Position numbers and translations under genes: made by a program. From NCBI GenBank assembly GCA_028288905.1, contig JAQGHJ010000964.1:1-13991 (forward strand): 13,991 nt of DNA. Direction: 5' to 3'. Under the pieces are notes generated by a model. It did not search any database and was not told where the DNA came from. It worked only from the letters and a program-made list of their open reading frames with translations. Source of the stretch: Phycisphaerales bacterium. GTDB lineage: Bacteria > Planctomycetota > Phycisphaerae > Tepidisphaerales > Tepidisphaeraceae. Shown piece after piece: positions 1 to 6,850 of the stretch. The number at the start of each line of letters is the position of its first letter. Position 1 is the stretch's first letter.

Positions 1-86
1 GCCATCAGGTACACGCCGGCCGGCTGCGGGTCGGGCACGACCAGCGTGAAGAACTGAGGCTGGATCAGGAACATCACCACGGACAT
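1..86 (-). CDS. Unknown short protein, 3' part cut by window edge
   Basis: An open frame starts at ATG (86-84) and runs off the left edge, giving 28 residues beginning MSVVMFLIQPQFFTLVVPDP. The ATG lies only four bases after the stop codon of the FnIII-domain gene, as expected for translational coupling in a compact operon. The residues are hydrophobic at first, then Pro/Asp rich. No family can be named from so short a piece. The case for a gene rests on the tight spacing, the continuous frame and the shared direction with its neighbours. Confidence 0.5.
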   Translation of the reverse strand, partial: MSVVMFLIQPQFFTLVVPDPQPAGVYLM

Positions 87-90
87 TTGC

Positions 91-465
91 TCAGCTCTGG
101 ACGGGGCGGACGACGGTGGGTGACGCCGGCCGGACGACGATTCCGCCGGGCGCGCCCGGCGTCACCTCTACCGGCTCGGACTCGGCCGACTCGCCGTACT
201 GGTTGTAGGCGGAGACGGTGTACGAATAGGTGACGCCGTTCGTCAGGTCGTCGTCTAGGAACTTCGGGTCCGGCCCGTCGTAGACGAGCACCCCGTCTCT
301 GCGGATGCGGTATCCGGTCGGTGCTGACACGGTCGGCTCTCCTTCCTCGGGGCCATCGCTGACCATCAGGGTGTGCTCGTCACCGGCCTTCGCCCGCAGC
401 AGCCGAACGCTCGGCACGGCGGGCGGCCTGCCGAAGAGGATCGGGATGAGCAGCGACAGCAGCAT
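91..465 (-). CDS. Small protein with fibronectin type III domain
   Basis: The product is 124 aa. Residues about 40-103 look like a fibronectin type III fold: a GYRIRRDG strand, a DDDLTNGVTYSYTVSAYN segment with the family's Tyr/aromatic pattern, and a closing EPVEVTPG strand. FnIII domains in phage proteins usually sit on tail, fibre or other surface structures and bind carbohydrate or protein; that role here is inference. The first 38 residues (hydrophobic start, then FG-PP-VPSV and AGDEHTLMV) resemble the two small genes upstream, so an FnIII domain may have been added to a shared small-protein module. No convincing Shine-Dalgarno is seen. The ATG lies four bases after the upstream stop, suggesting coupling. 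The N-terminal stretch LLSLLIPILFG could be a membrane segment. Confidence 0.75.
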   Translation of the reverse strand: MLLSLLIPILFGRPPAVPSVRLLRAKAGDEHTLMVSDGPEEGEPTVSAPTGYRIRRDGVLVYDGPDPKFLDDDLTNGVTYSYTVSAYNQYGESAESEPVEVTPGAPGGIVVRPASPTVVRPVQS

Positions 466-469
466 GACT

Positions 470-643
470 TCACGCCTGGGTCGGGCCGGACGGGGCGACG
501 ACGACTATCAACACCGCGTGCCGGTCCCCGCCGCGGGCGGTCACCGCTCGGGCGCTCGGCGTCGGCGTCGGCGGGACGCTCCCGGCGAACAGGCGGCGCG
601 CGAAGTAACGCGGGGCGAAGTAGGCAGACGGGGCGTACGCCAT
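470..643 (-). CDS. 57-aa protein with Tyr/Phe-Ala-Pro rich N-terminus
   Basis: The ATG at 643 follows the stop of the preceding small gene by 11 bases and opens a 57-residue product that starts MAYAPSAYFAPRYFARRLFA. It then has a Pro/Thr linker and ends in a segment TARGGDRHAVLIVVVAPSG. A longer reading from about 799 in the same frame is possible, but its N-terminal part would be Arg-rich and would overlap the well-supported 45-aa gene in another frame, so the internal ATG is preferred. The C-terminal segment matches the AGD...LxV segment of both flanking genes. No known family is recognised. Position suggests a structural or accessory element protein. Confidence 0.6.
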   Translation of the reverse strand: MAYAPSAYFAPRYFARRLFAGSVPPTPTPSARAVTARGGDRHAVLIVVVAPSGPTQA

Positions 644-654
644 GGGGTACCGGG

Positions 655-792
655 TCAGTCTGCGGCCGCGACGCTGACGAGCACCGCGAGCCCGTCGCCG
701 GCCCTGACAATCAGGGCTTGGACCGACGGCACCCGTGGTGGCCCGAACACGTTGCCGAACACGTTTCCGAAGATGTTGCCGAACACGCCCAT
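655..792 (-). CDS. 45-aa protein with GNxFG repeats
   Basis: This short gene starts at ATG 792 behind a strong Shine-Dalgarno (GGAGG, minus-strand complement of 799-803, six-base spacer) and ends in TGA at 655-657. The product begins MGVFGNIFGNVFGNVFG, an imperfect four-residue repeat (FGNI/V), followed by PPRVPSVQALIVRAGDGL and AVLVSVAAAD. The Gly-Phe repeat suggests a low-complexity or assembly segment. The FG-PP-VPSV and RAGD...VLVSV parts recur in the FnIII protein two genes downstream. The family is unknown. The strong ribosome site and the downstream spacing make it more credible than overlapping longer readings in other frames. Confidence 0.65.
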   Translation of the reverse strand: MGVFGNIFGNVFGNVFGPPRVPSVQALIVRAGDGLAVLVSVAAAD

Positions 793-862
793 CTCGCACC
801 TCCGCAGCAGGTTCCCCGTCGGCTCCCTTCCCCTTTGGGGCCGTGCCGTCGCTCTAGGCGGG

Positions 863-1165
863 TCACGTCAGCCCGAGGCGGGCTTTGAGGGCCGCGACGC
901 TCTCGGCCGGCATCCCCCGATCTCGCAGCCGCTCCAGCCCGCGGGCGATGCGCCGGGACACGGCCGGTTGCGTGATGTTCAGCTCAGCGGCAACGTCCAC
1001 TTGGGGCATGACCGTGTGTCCCCTGCCCATCCGGGCCAGCATGGCCTCCCGCTGGCGGGCCGTCAGCTTGGCGAGCCACGCCGGGGACGCAGAAGGTTCG
1101 GCAGCGATCACAGCACATCCCTCTATAGTTGGTGCCACCACTATGCCGTTATTACATTTCGGCAT
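863..1165 (-). CDS. Helix-turn-helix protein, sigma-70 region 4-like
   Basis: The product is 100 aa. From about residue 33 it reads LTARQREAML, followed by VAAELNITQPAVSRRIARGL, the layout of a sigma-70 region 4 or LuxR-type helix-turn-helix: a LTxRQRE helix, a spacer, then a turn and a recognition helix with xxPAVSRRIxRG. The domain occupies roughly residues 33-85. Its start (ATG 1165) overlaps the end of the preceding gene by 14 bases, so the two are probably co-transcribed. In phages, proteins of this kind often control late transcription or act as small DNA-binding subunits; the role here is inferred from its place just before the run of small genes. Sequence before residue 25 is less convincing and a later GTG start is possible. 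Confidence 0.7.
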   Translation of the reverse strand: MPKCNNGIVVAPTIEGCAVIAAEPSASPAWLAKLTARQREAMLARMGRGHTVMPQVDVAAELNITQPAVSRRIARGLERLRDRGMPAESVAALKARLGLT

Positions 1166-1817
1166 CGGCGCGGACGCGGGCGGTGAACGCGTGCTCGCAC
1201 GCGGGGCACATGTCGTGGCCGACGACCCGCAGTTCGGGGCAGGCGTAGCCGGGGCCGACCAGGAACCCGCCGCCGCACCCGGGCAGCGTCGGCGTCTTCG
1301 GCTTCCGCCGCCGCTTCCGGCGGAGGGACAGCCCCATCGCCACCGCCTCGGCCGCGTCGCGGGGCGGCGTCACCTCGGGCTCGTCGGGCCGGTCCTCGTA
1401 GAGCTCGTGATATGTGATCCGGGCCACGAGCTCGGCCTCACACCACGCAGGCAGTGCGAGGGCAAGGGCGGCGGGTTCCCCCCACCCGACCGACACCCGG
1501 CCGGCGATCGCGTCCCGGAGCAGGACGTCCGAGTCCGCCGACCCGCACAACGCTTGGGCCAGCCAGTTCGCGAACGGGCGGACCTGCCGGTGGGCCCGGG
1601 CGGTCTCGACGGCTTGGACCAGGGCGTCGTCGTCCAGGTCGTCCAGCGCCACCTGCCGCGACGGCACGGCCGCCGGGGCGTCGAGGATGCGGGACAGCTC
1701 GGCCGCCCGCTCGGCCGCGGTCAGGGTCCCGACCGCTCGGCCGCCGTAGCCGCTGGCGGTCAGGTCGATCGGGGCGGCCCCGGTTCCGGCTCGGCGGGCA
1801 AGTTTGGCTCGTCCCAT
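1152..1817 (-). CDS. Unknown 221-aa protein with possible C-terminal zinc knuckle
   Basis: The ATG at 1817 is preceded by GGAG with a seven-base spacer. The N-terminal third is basic and then rich in Ala/Asp/Glu (about residues 31-75, probably helical). The middle (residues 75-145) has conserved-looking Trp and Cys positions, including FANWLAQALCG and LPAWCEAELVARITYHELY. A basic stretch RRKRRRKPK sits at 166-174. The last 40 residues hold C181, C193, H201, C204, C207 and H209, including a CPAC motif, which could bind zinc. I do not recognise the family. Placed after the AP2-like genes and overlapping the HTH gene, it may be a nucleic-acid-binding or packaging-associated protein, but that is only a guess from context. 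Confidence 0.65.
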   Translation of the reverse strand: MGRAKLARRAGTGAAPIDLTASGYGGRAVGTLTAAERAAELSRILDAPAAVPSRQVALDDLDDDALVQAVETARAHRQVRPFANWLAQALCGSADSDVLLRDAIAGRVSVGWGEPAALALALPAWCEAELVARITYHELYEDRPDEPEVTPPRDAAEAVAMGLSLRRKRRRKPKTPTLPGCGGGFLVGPGYACPELRVVGHDMCPACEHAFTARVRADAEM

Positions 1818-1949
1818 CAGGTCGCTCCGTCGCTTGGCGATGTAAAGTCACTCGCGGGTGCAGACTGTTCCCACTGGTATCTGCCTTCCGGGAGGGCCAG
1901 GAAGGACCCACGGCACGCCCCACGGCTGGGGGTGGCCCCGCCGGGGTCA

Positions 1950-2555
1950 TCAAGCCCGCTGTGATGGCTCGGGGAAGTTGATCCTCGCGTCCGGCCCGAA
2001 GTGTTCCCTCGCGGCGTGGTCGTACGCCACGGCGGCGGCCACTTCGCTGCGGAACGTGCCGAGGTGGACCGTCCGTTGGTTCACCCGGATGTCGGCCTTC
2101 CACGTCCCCTGACGGCGGTAGAGGGAGACGCCCTTGAACTCGCTCGACGTCTTCCGGGTCCGACTCTTCCTCGCCCGGCCCGGCGTCGGGTCCGACCTCG
2201 GCACGCGACGCAGGTTCGCCCGCGTACAGTTGAGCATGTCGCCGTCCAGGTACTCGACGCGCTCGTCTTGGGCCGCCCTGAGTACGAACCGCCCGAGCAT
2301 GAGGGTGCGGAACCGGCCGTCACGGTAGTACTGGCGGTGGGCGAACCCAGCGGACAATCCACGGGTGGGCCGTGCGTAGGACCAAAGGAACCGGCCGACC
2401 CGCTCCGCGTCGGAGGCGTCGATGAGCGCGTGGCCGGTGTTCAGCGGGACACGGAACACATTCGGCCGTCCCGGCTCCGGGCGGGGCTTGCGGTCCGGCG
2501 TCACCGGCCGGCGATGGGGCGGAGGCACGTCGGGGTATAGGGCGGATTCGCTCAT
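1950..2555 (-). CDS. AP2-domain protein with degraded HNH motif (copy 1)
   Basis: The product is 201 aa with a strong ribosome site (GGAGG, complement of 2561-2565, five-base spacer). Residues 42-116 follow the layout of phage HNH homing-endonuclease proteins (HALIDASDAERV, then a beta region, then the HNH core). Residues 138-194 are an AP2/ERF-type DNA-binding domain: SEFKGVSLYRRQGTWKADIR, HLGTF, AAVAYDHAAREHFG and a final INFP. In the family core, written V-D-H-x-(N/D)-G-x-x-x-D-N-x-x-x-N-L-R, this protein reads VEYLDGDMLNCTRANLR at 100-116: the catalytic Asp-His pair is Glu-Tyr. DNA binding is therefore likely and nuclease activity doubtful. It is a paralogue of the next upstream gene. A weak GC hairpin (1934-1948) follows the stop. 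Confidence 0.85.
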   Translation of the reverse strand: MSESALYPDVPPPHRRPVTPDRKPRPEPGRPNVFRVPLNTGHALIDASDAERVGRFLWSYARPTRGLSAGFAHRQYYRDGRFRTLMLGRFVLRAAQDERVEYLDGDMLNCTRANLRRVPRSDPTPGRARKSRTRKTSSEFKGVSLYRRQGTWKADIRVNQRTVHLGTFRSEVAAAVAYDHAAREHFGPDARINFPEPSQRA

Positions 2556-2601
2556 GGAATCCTCCGTTGAAGCGGTTGGTCCGTTCCGGGGCTAATTGAC
2601 G

Positions 2602-3159
2602 TCACCACGCCTGACGCTGGAGGGCCGGGAAGTTGAGCCGGGCGTGGTCTCCGAAGTAGTGGGCCGCGGCCTCGTCGTACTCGCGGGCGGCCCGCTCCTC
2701 GTCCTTGAACCGGCCAAGCGTCATCTGGCGGCCGTCGATCCGGATGCTGGCCCGCCACCTCTGCCTTGCCTTCTCCAGGGACACGCCCTTGAACCTGGAG
2801 GTCGTTAGCTTCCGCTTCCTGCTGCGGCGGATTCGCTCCGAGTTGGTCTGGACCACCAGGTTCTCCCGGCGGCAGTTGGTGTGGTCGTCGTCCCTGTAGC
2901 CGACCTGAAGGGTTGGGTCCGTCACGCCCGCCACGAGCCGGGCGAGAGCCAGCGGTTCCTGCCCCCTGCGGAGGCTGGCGCAGACGTAGGGCTTCTTGCC
3001 ACTGCTAGCTTGGGACAGGACCCAAGTGGTCCCACTGACGCGGTCTGCGTCGGCCGCGTCGATGACGGCGGTCTGGCCGTTGTGGAGGGGCAGGATGTAC
3101 GCGGCCGGCAGCGTCGGGTGGGGGTAGGGTTCGCGGACGAGGGGTTGGAAGCGTGGCAT
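2602..3159 (-). CDS. AP2-domain protein with degraded HNH motif (copy 2)
   Basis: The product is 185 aa, starting at ATG 3159 behind GAGAGG (complement of 3168-3173, eight-base spacer). It has the same plan as the neighbouring copy: TAVIDAADADRV at 30-41, a HNH-like core at 86-102 reading VGYRDDDHTNCRRENLV, a basic linker RIRRSRKRK at 109-117, and an AP2 domain at about 120-177 (SRFKGVSLEKARQRWRASIR, TLGRF, AAREYDEAAAHYFG, RLNFP). The Asp-His that should activate the nuclease is Gly-Tyr. Both copies carry Tyr in the His position and Asn-Cys where Asp-Asn is usual, so the change probably predates their duplication. Expected role: DNA binding, perhaps regulatory, rather than homing. The gap to the next gene is only 46 bases. 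Confidence 0.85.
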   Translation of the reverse strand: MPRFQPLVREPYPHPTLPAAYILPLHNGQTAVIDAADADRVSGTTWVLSQASSGKKPYVCASLRRGQEPLALARLVAGVTDPTLQVGYRDDDHTNCRRENLVVQTNSERIRRSRKRKLTTSRFKGVSLEKARQRWRASIRIDGRQMTLGRFKDEERAAREYDEAAAHYFGDHARLNFPALQRQAW

Positions 3160-3215
3160 GGGGCGGTCCTCTCGGTGAAGGCATTGGAGTCACGGTGCGG
3201 TGATGGCGGTGCGGG

Positions 3216-3668
3216 CTACGCCTTGGGCTCGGCCGGCTGGTCGTCGCCGTTCCCCAGGTCCATGTCGCTGAGCACGTCGGCCAGTTGTGACCCGGGCTTC
3301 GGGGTCAGGAAGAGCGTGTACCCGCCCGTCGGGCCGCCGTCGTAGGTGTCGGGGTTGAACTCGGCGGCCTTCCCAGCGATGGCCCGGATCAGGCCGTCGC
3401 TCGCGCCGACCCGGTCGCGGGCGGTGCTGATGGCGTCGCGGACCCGGGCGGCTGACTCCTCGTCGGCCACGACCAGTGCCCCGACGACGGACGGGTGCGC
3501 GAGCATGGTGCCGAGGGCGTCGGCCGCCCGGTGGACGGCGGCGATCGCGGCGTCGAGGTCGTAGTGGACGGGGCCGGCCTGGTCGGCGTCCGGCCGGCCC
3601 GGGTGGTTGATGGCGGCGTGGTCGATGGGGTCGGTGGCGAAGTCGCCGGTGCTCTGGTCTACGGTCAT
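3216..3668 (-). CDS. Unknown small acidic protein
   Basis: The preferred start is ATG 3668, which has an excellent Shine-Dalgarno (AGGAG, complement of 3674-3678, five-base spacer) and gives 150 aa. Upstream in-frame starts at ATG 3743 (175 aa) and GTG 3800 (194 aa) have poorer signals and would run into the repeat-rich gap. Residues about 38-100 are Ala-rich and likely helical (LDAAIAAVHRAADALGTMLA and following). The C-terminal third holds GGPTGGYTLFLTPKPGSQLA and an acidic tail. No domain or family is recognised. It is the first gene after the primase-helicase and the repeat-rich gap, so it may begin a separately regulated transcript with the AP2-like pair. Confidence 0.65.
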   Translation of the reverse strand: MTVDQSTGDFATDPIDHAAINHPGRPDADQAGPVHYDLDAAIAAVHRAADALGTMLAHPSVVGALVVADEESAARVRDAISTARDRVGASDGLIRAIAGKAAEFNPDTYDGGPTGGYTLFLTPKPGSQLADVLSDMDLGNGDDQPAEPKA

Positions 3669-3770
3669 CGTGGCTCCTGGGGCGTCGCCCCGGTTGGTGG
3701 TGGCGAACTCGTTCACGGCGTTCTCGATGGGGGACAGGGGCATGGTCACGGTGCTTTCTGCGATGGTTGA

Positions 3771-3875
3771 GTAACAGTCAGTGCGTAACAGCCGTTGCAC
3801 TGATACGGGGGTATCGCTCCTACACGCGCGGGCGTAGCTGCTTATGGGGGTGTTGCAGGGTGACGGTGTTACACC
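3771..3875. promoter_or_regulatory. Repeat-rich gap after the primase gene: candidate operator or origin
   Basis: This stretch holds several short repeats packed together: GTAACAG twice in direct orientation (3771-3777 and 3785-3791, 14-bp period); an inverted repeat TCAGTGC / GCACTGA (3778-3784 and 3797-3803); a small hairpin GATAC-GGGG-GTATC (3802-3815); and an odd-length palindrome GGTGT-T-ACACC (3865-3875) that overlaps the primase stop codon. P4-type alpha proteins bind short repeats at their replication origin, and phage operators are also built this way. Either use fits; the sequence alone does not decide. It also separates the primase gene from the next coding block. Confidence 0.4.
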
Positions 3876-6127
3876 ATCGCCGCGACCCGCTCACTGTCCC
3901 GGCGGTACTGCTCGGCCAGCGTGGCGAGCCCGATCCCGGTGAACACGCGGGTCGGGACGCCGTTCACCCGCCGCATCGTCTCTTCGACGTTCGGCAGGCG
4001 TCGGATGCGGTCGAAGAAGGCGGTGCGGTCGAGGGCGTCCGTGCCCTTCGCGTACTCCTGGTACGCCGTCCAAGCGTCGGCCCGGGTCAGGGTGCAGTGG
4101 TCGCCGAGCACGAGCCGCTCGGCGACGAACTCGCCCATGTCGTCCTGCTGGTCCTGGTACAGGGTCGTTGCCAGCAGGACCGGCTCGGGCGTCTGCATCC
4201 CGCCCGCCTGCCAGTCCAGGCACCCGCGGACGCACCAGTTCAAGATGCCGGCCCGCTCGGCCTGGAGCTTGGGCAGCAGTTGCGGGTCCCGCTCGGCCTT
4301 CGGGATGGTGACCGTGAACGGGATCAGCCGGACCCGTCGCCACACGGCGTTGGTCGTTTCCCTGATCACGGGGCGGTTGTTCGTGACCATCACGAGCTTG
4401 TGGGTCCGCGGGAACTCGAAGAAGTCCTGCCGCATGAACCGGGCGGTGATCGTCGCGTCGCCGGTCAGCCGCTTCACGAGCTGGATGCGGAGCTTGGCCC
4501 CCTCCTCCGTCTCGCTCGCCACCACCATCCGCTTGCCGCACAGGCCGGCGACTTCGGTCGGGTGCTCGGACCCCATGGCGCGGGCGGTGAGCAGGCTGTC
4601 GGGGGCGATGCCGGCGTAGTCGCCCATCAGTCCGGACAGCGTGTCGAAAAACACCGACTTGCCGTTGGCCCCGCCGCCCCAGGGAATCCAAAGTTCCTGA
4701 ACGGTCGCATCCCCCGTCAGGCATAGCCCGGCCAGCCGGCGGAGGTAGGCGACCATGTCATGGTCGTCGTCCATGATCCGGGACATGAACCGGTCCCATA
4801 GCGGGCAGGCCGCGGCAGCGTCGTACGTGACCGGCGCGAGCTTGGTCAGCAGGCGGTCCGGGCCGTGCGGCATTAGCTTCCCGGTCCGCAGGTCGACGGT
4901 CCCGTTCATCACGTTCAGGTGGAACGGGTCCCGGTCGAAGTCCCGGGCTGCGACCGGGATGCCGGTCTGGGTCTGCGCCAGCTTCATGGCGGCCGCGATT
5001 CCCGCCGCCCGCTCAGAGTCGACCGCGTGCTTGAACGCGGCCTTGTGGTCGAGCCCTTCGGGGGGCTCGGCGACGAAGTCCCACGTGCGACGTGCCACCC
5101 GCTTGGCCGCCCGTGTGACCACGCCGGTCTCGTCGGGGACGTAGCGGCCTTCCGCTTCCGCGTACGTCATCCACGCGCCGCTGCTGACGTTGAACCGCGC
5201 ACGTCCGGCCAGCTCGGTCACGAGCTGCTCGGCGTTCGCCTGCTGAGAGAGTCGGTCCGGCTCCCACCCGTCCGGGTCCGGACAGTCCGGCGTTTCGTCG
5301 GGCGGCGGGGCGGCGAGGGCGGTGCGGGTGTCGGAGGTGGGAGACCACTCGTCGGCGTCGTCGGCCAGCGCGACCAGCCCGGCCGGCGTCCCGCCAGCGG
5401 CGAGCCAGTCCGACACGTCGCCCTTGGGCGGTAGCCCCGGCAGGGCGAGCACCCGGACGGACGCGGCCCGGCCGGCGCACGACCGGGCGACGTCGGCGGC
5501 GTGGGCCCGGCCCGGGTCGTCGTTGTCCGGCAGGACGCACACCCGACGGCCGGCGAGGTATTCGCCGAACTCCCGCGGCCACTTCCCCGCACCCATCGGG
5601 TTACACGTGGCAACCAACCCCGCCCGCCGGAGGGCATCGACGTCCTTTTCGCCCTCCGGCACGAACGCCCACGCCTCGGGGTCGGCGTCGAGCAGTTCGG
5701 GCAGGCGGAACGGCACCCGGCGGACGCCGTCGAGCTTCCAGACCCACCCGCCCGACCCGTCCGGCCGCCGCTGGCGAAAGCCCTTCGGGTCGAACCGGAC
5801 GGCCTCGAACAACAGCTCGCCCGCCTCATCGACGTACGGGTACCGGGCCGCGATCCGGCCGGGGCCTTTCGGCTTGGCGGGCTTCGACTTGGCCGCGTCG
5901 TCGTGCATGAACAGGTCCTTCGGCTTCAGTCCGGCCGCGGCGACGATGGCCGAGAACCCGCACTTGGCGTGGCAGTTCACTAGCGCCCGCCCGTCGTCCC
6001 CTTGGGCGACGGAAAGGCTTTGGTGACGGTCCTCGTGGGCGGGACAGCGGGCCATCCACTTCCCGCCCCCGACGTCCTTTACGTCATCCAGGCGGTCGAG
6101 CAGGTTTCGGACGGGGTCGGTGGTCAT
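3869..6127 (-). CDS. Primase-helicase, phage P4 alpha / D5 type
   Basis: The product is 752 aa from ATG 6127, which overlaps the preceding stop as ATGA; a longer reading upstream (to 6490) is a shadow. Domains in order: CHC2-like zinc ribbon (C28, H31, C52, C56 in CPAH...CHAKC), a TOPRIM primase domain (about 153-235, with EGEKDVDAL at 158-166 and DNDD at 201-204), a D5-N type linker (about 310-460), and an SF3 helicase with Walker A GGGANGKS (K490), a Walker B-like segment VVASETEEG and a sensor VMVTNN. The C-terminal 80 residues look like a winged-helix origin-binding tail. It should make primers and unwind DNA during replication of the excised element. All catalytic motifs appear intact. 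The gene lies mid-operon after small regulators, typical of satellites and temperate phages. Confidence 0.93.
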   Translation of the reverse strand: MTTDPVRNLLDRLDDVKDVGGGKWMARCPAHEDRHQSLSVAQGDDGRALVNCHAKCGFSAIVAAAGLKPKDLFMHDDAAKSKPAKPKGPGRIAARYPYVDEAGELLFEAVRFDPKGFRQRRPDGSGGWVWKLDGVRRVPFRLPELLDADPEAWAFVPEGEKDVDALRRAGLVATCNPMGAGKWPREFGEYLAGRRVCVLPDNDDPGRAHAADVARSCAGRAASVRVLALPGLPPKGDVSDWLAAGGTPAGLVALADDADEWSPTSDTRTALAAPPPDETPDCPDPDGWEPDRLSQQANAEQLVTELAGRARFNVSSGAWMTYAEAEGRYVPDETGVVTRAAKRVARRTWDFVAEPPEGLDHKAAFKHAVDSERAAGIAAAMKLAQTQTGIPVAARDFDRDPFHLNVMNGTVDLRTGKLMPHGPDRLLTKLAPVTYDAAAACPLWDRFMSRIMDDDHDMVAYLRRLAGLCLTGDATVQELWIPWGGGANGKSVFFDTLSGLMGDYAGIAPDSLLTARAMGSEHPTEVAGLCGKRMVVASETEEGAKLRIQLVKRLTGDATITARFMRQDFFEFPRTHKLVMVTNNRPVIRETTNAVWRRVRLIPFTVTIPKAERDPQLLPKLQAERAGILNWCVRGCLDWQAGGMQTPEPVLLATTLYQDQQDDMGEFVAERLVLGDHCTLTRADAWTAYQEYAKGTDALDRTAFFDRIRRLPNVEETMRRVNGVPTRVFTGIGLATLAEQYRRDSERVAAMV

Positions 6128-6534
6128 TGGGTCACCTCCGCGGGCTTGGGCCTCGGCCGCCGCCACAGCCGGCCGTCGCCGGGCTTGGCGGTCGCGACCC
6201 AGACGATGAACCCGTCCCGCTGGCGGCCGGAGTCCACGATGAACGCGCCTTCCTGAAGTTCGGTGCACCGCGGTGCCATCGAGTAGCGACACGACCCGTC
6301 GTCCGGATCTTTGCCGCGGACGGCCGCGTACCAATTGCCTAGCTCGCGGTTCGTCACCCCGCGGTCTCCGGAGTCCCGGATCATCCGCAGGGCCTGCGTC
6401 CGCAGCAGCGGGGCGGTCGCCGCGATGCGGTTGGCCGCGGCCAGCTCGGCACGGGTGGCGTCCGCGTGGACGGGTACGCCGCAGGTCCATGCGTCGTCGT
6501 CGCTATCGGTGTCGAACAGGGTGGGATCACTCAT
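6124..6534 (-). CDS. Winged-helix-like small protein
   Basis: The chosen ATG (6534) overlaps the upstream stop by eight bases, and its own stop overlaps the primase start as ATGA, so it is tightly coupled on both sides; the product is 136 aa. An in-frame start six codons earlier is possible. Residues about 28-115 match the style of phage replication-region winged helices: ANRIAATAPLLRTQALRMIR, then GVTNRELGNWYA, then CTELQEGAFIVDSGRQRDGF and VWVA, the last part resembling the wing of proteins that read "lvrdsGrrR...vWv". DNA binding is likely. A role in helping the primase at the origin or controlling this operon is inferred from position alone. Confidence 0.7.
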   Translation of the reverse strand: MSDPTLFDTDSDDDAWTCGVPVHADATRAELAAANRIAATAPLLRTQALRMIRDSGDRGVTNRELGNWYAAVRGKDPDDGSCRYSMAPRCTELQEGAFIVDSGRQRDGFIVWVATAKPGDGRLWRRPRPKPAEVTQ

Positions 6535-6838
6535 GGGTGCCCCCGATCCCACCGACGCGGGTGAGGTGGGTGCCGGTCAGGCGAGCAAACTCCTCGACGG
6601 CTTGGTCGGCGATCCTGGCGCTTGGACTGACGCGGTCCAGTTCGGCGGTCAAAGCGGCAACGCTGGGGCACCGCCCGCGGCCGCAGTACCGGCGGCGGGC
6701 AACCGTGTAACGGGCGATCACAGCCCCGACGGGGCCGGGGAAGGCGGCGAGCCGACGTTCCTCGCTAGGCGTGAAAGGGGACACGTGAAGGTTGACGCTA
6801 GAAGAAGCAGTTGCTTCCGGGTACAATGCGAGCGACAA
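6527..6838 (-). CDS. Unknown small protein, probable TTG start
   Basis: The best start is TTG at 6838: it has GGAGG (complement of 6846-6850) with a seven-base spacer, giving 103 aa. An in-frame reading from 7000 overlaps the upstream gene and would have an Arg/Pro-rich N-terminus typical of a shadow. The product contains SPFTPSEERRLAAFPGPVGA, then a basic ARYTVARRRYCGRGRCPSV, then a predicted helix ADQAVEEFARLTG. No family is recognised; the Arg-rich middle suggests nucleic-acid contact. It overlaps the winged-helix gene by eight bases. A 13-bp stem-loop sits directly against its ribosome site, so translation may be controlled. Confidence 0.6.
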   Translation of the reverse strand: MSLALYPEATASSSVNLHVSPFTPSEERRLAAFPGPVGAVIARYTVARRRYCGRGRCPSVAALTAELDRVSPSARIADQAVEEFARLTGTHLTRVGGIGGTHE

Positions 6839-6850
6839 GTTCGGTCCTCC

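Noticed and set aside
305..1964. Long plus-strand open frames (293 and 359 aa) opposite the small genes, HTH gene and 221-aa gene
   Set aside because: They are Arg/Gly/Pro-rich readings antisense to genes that have ribosome sites and recognisable domains; high GC makes such frames by chance.
3669..3800. Upstream GTG/ATG starts for the small acidic protein
   Set aside because: ATG 3668 has a much better ribosome site; the extension would cross the repeat-rich gap. ATG 3743 cannot be fully excluded.
3767..4726. Plus-strand 319-aa frame opposite the primase-helicase
   Set aside because: It is antisense to the helicase domain, whose Walker A and sensor motifs are on the minus strand, and has no recognisable fold.
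6128..6490. N-terminal extension of the primase by 121 residues
   Set aside because: The extension is Arg-rich and overlaps the winged-helix gene in another frame, while ATG 6127 overlaps that gene's stop as ATGA and is followed directly by the zinc-ribbon domain.
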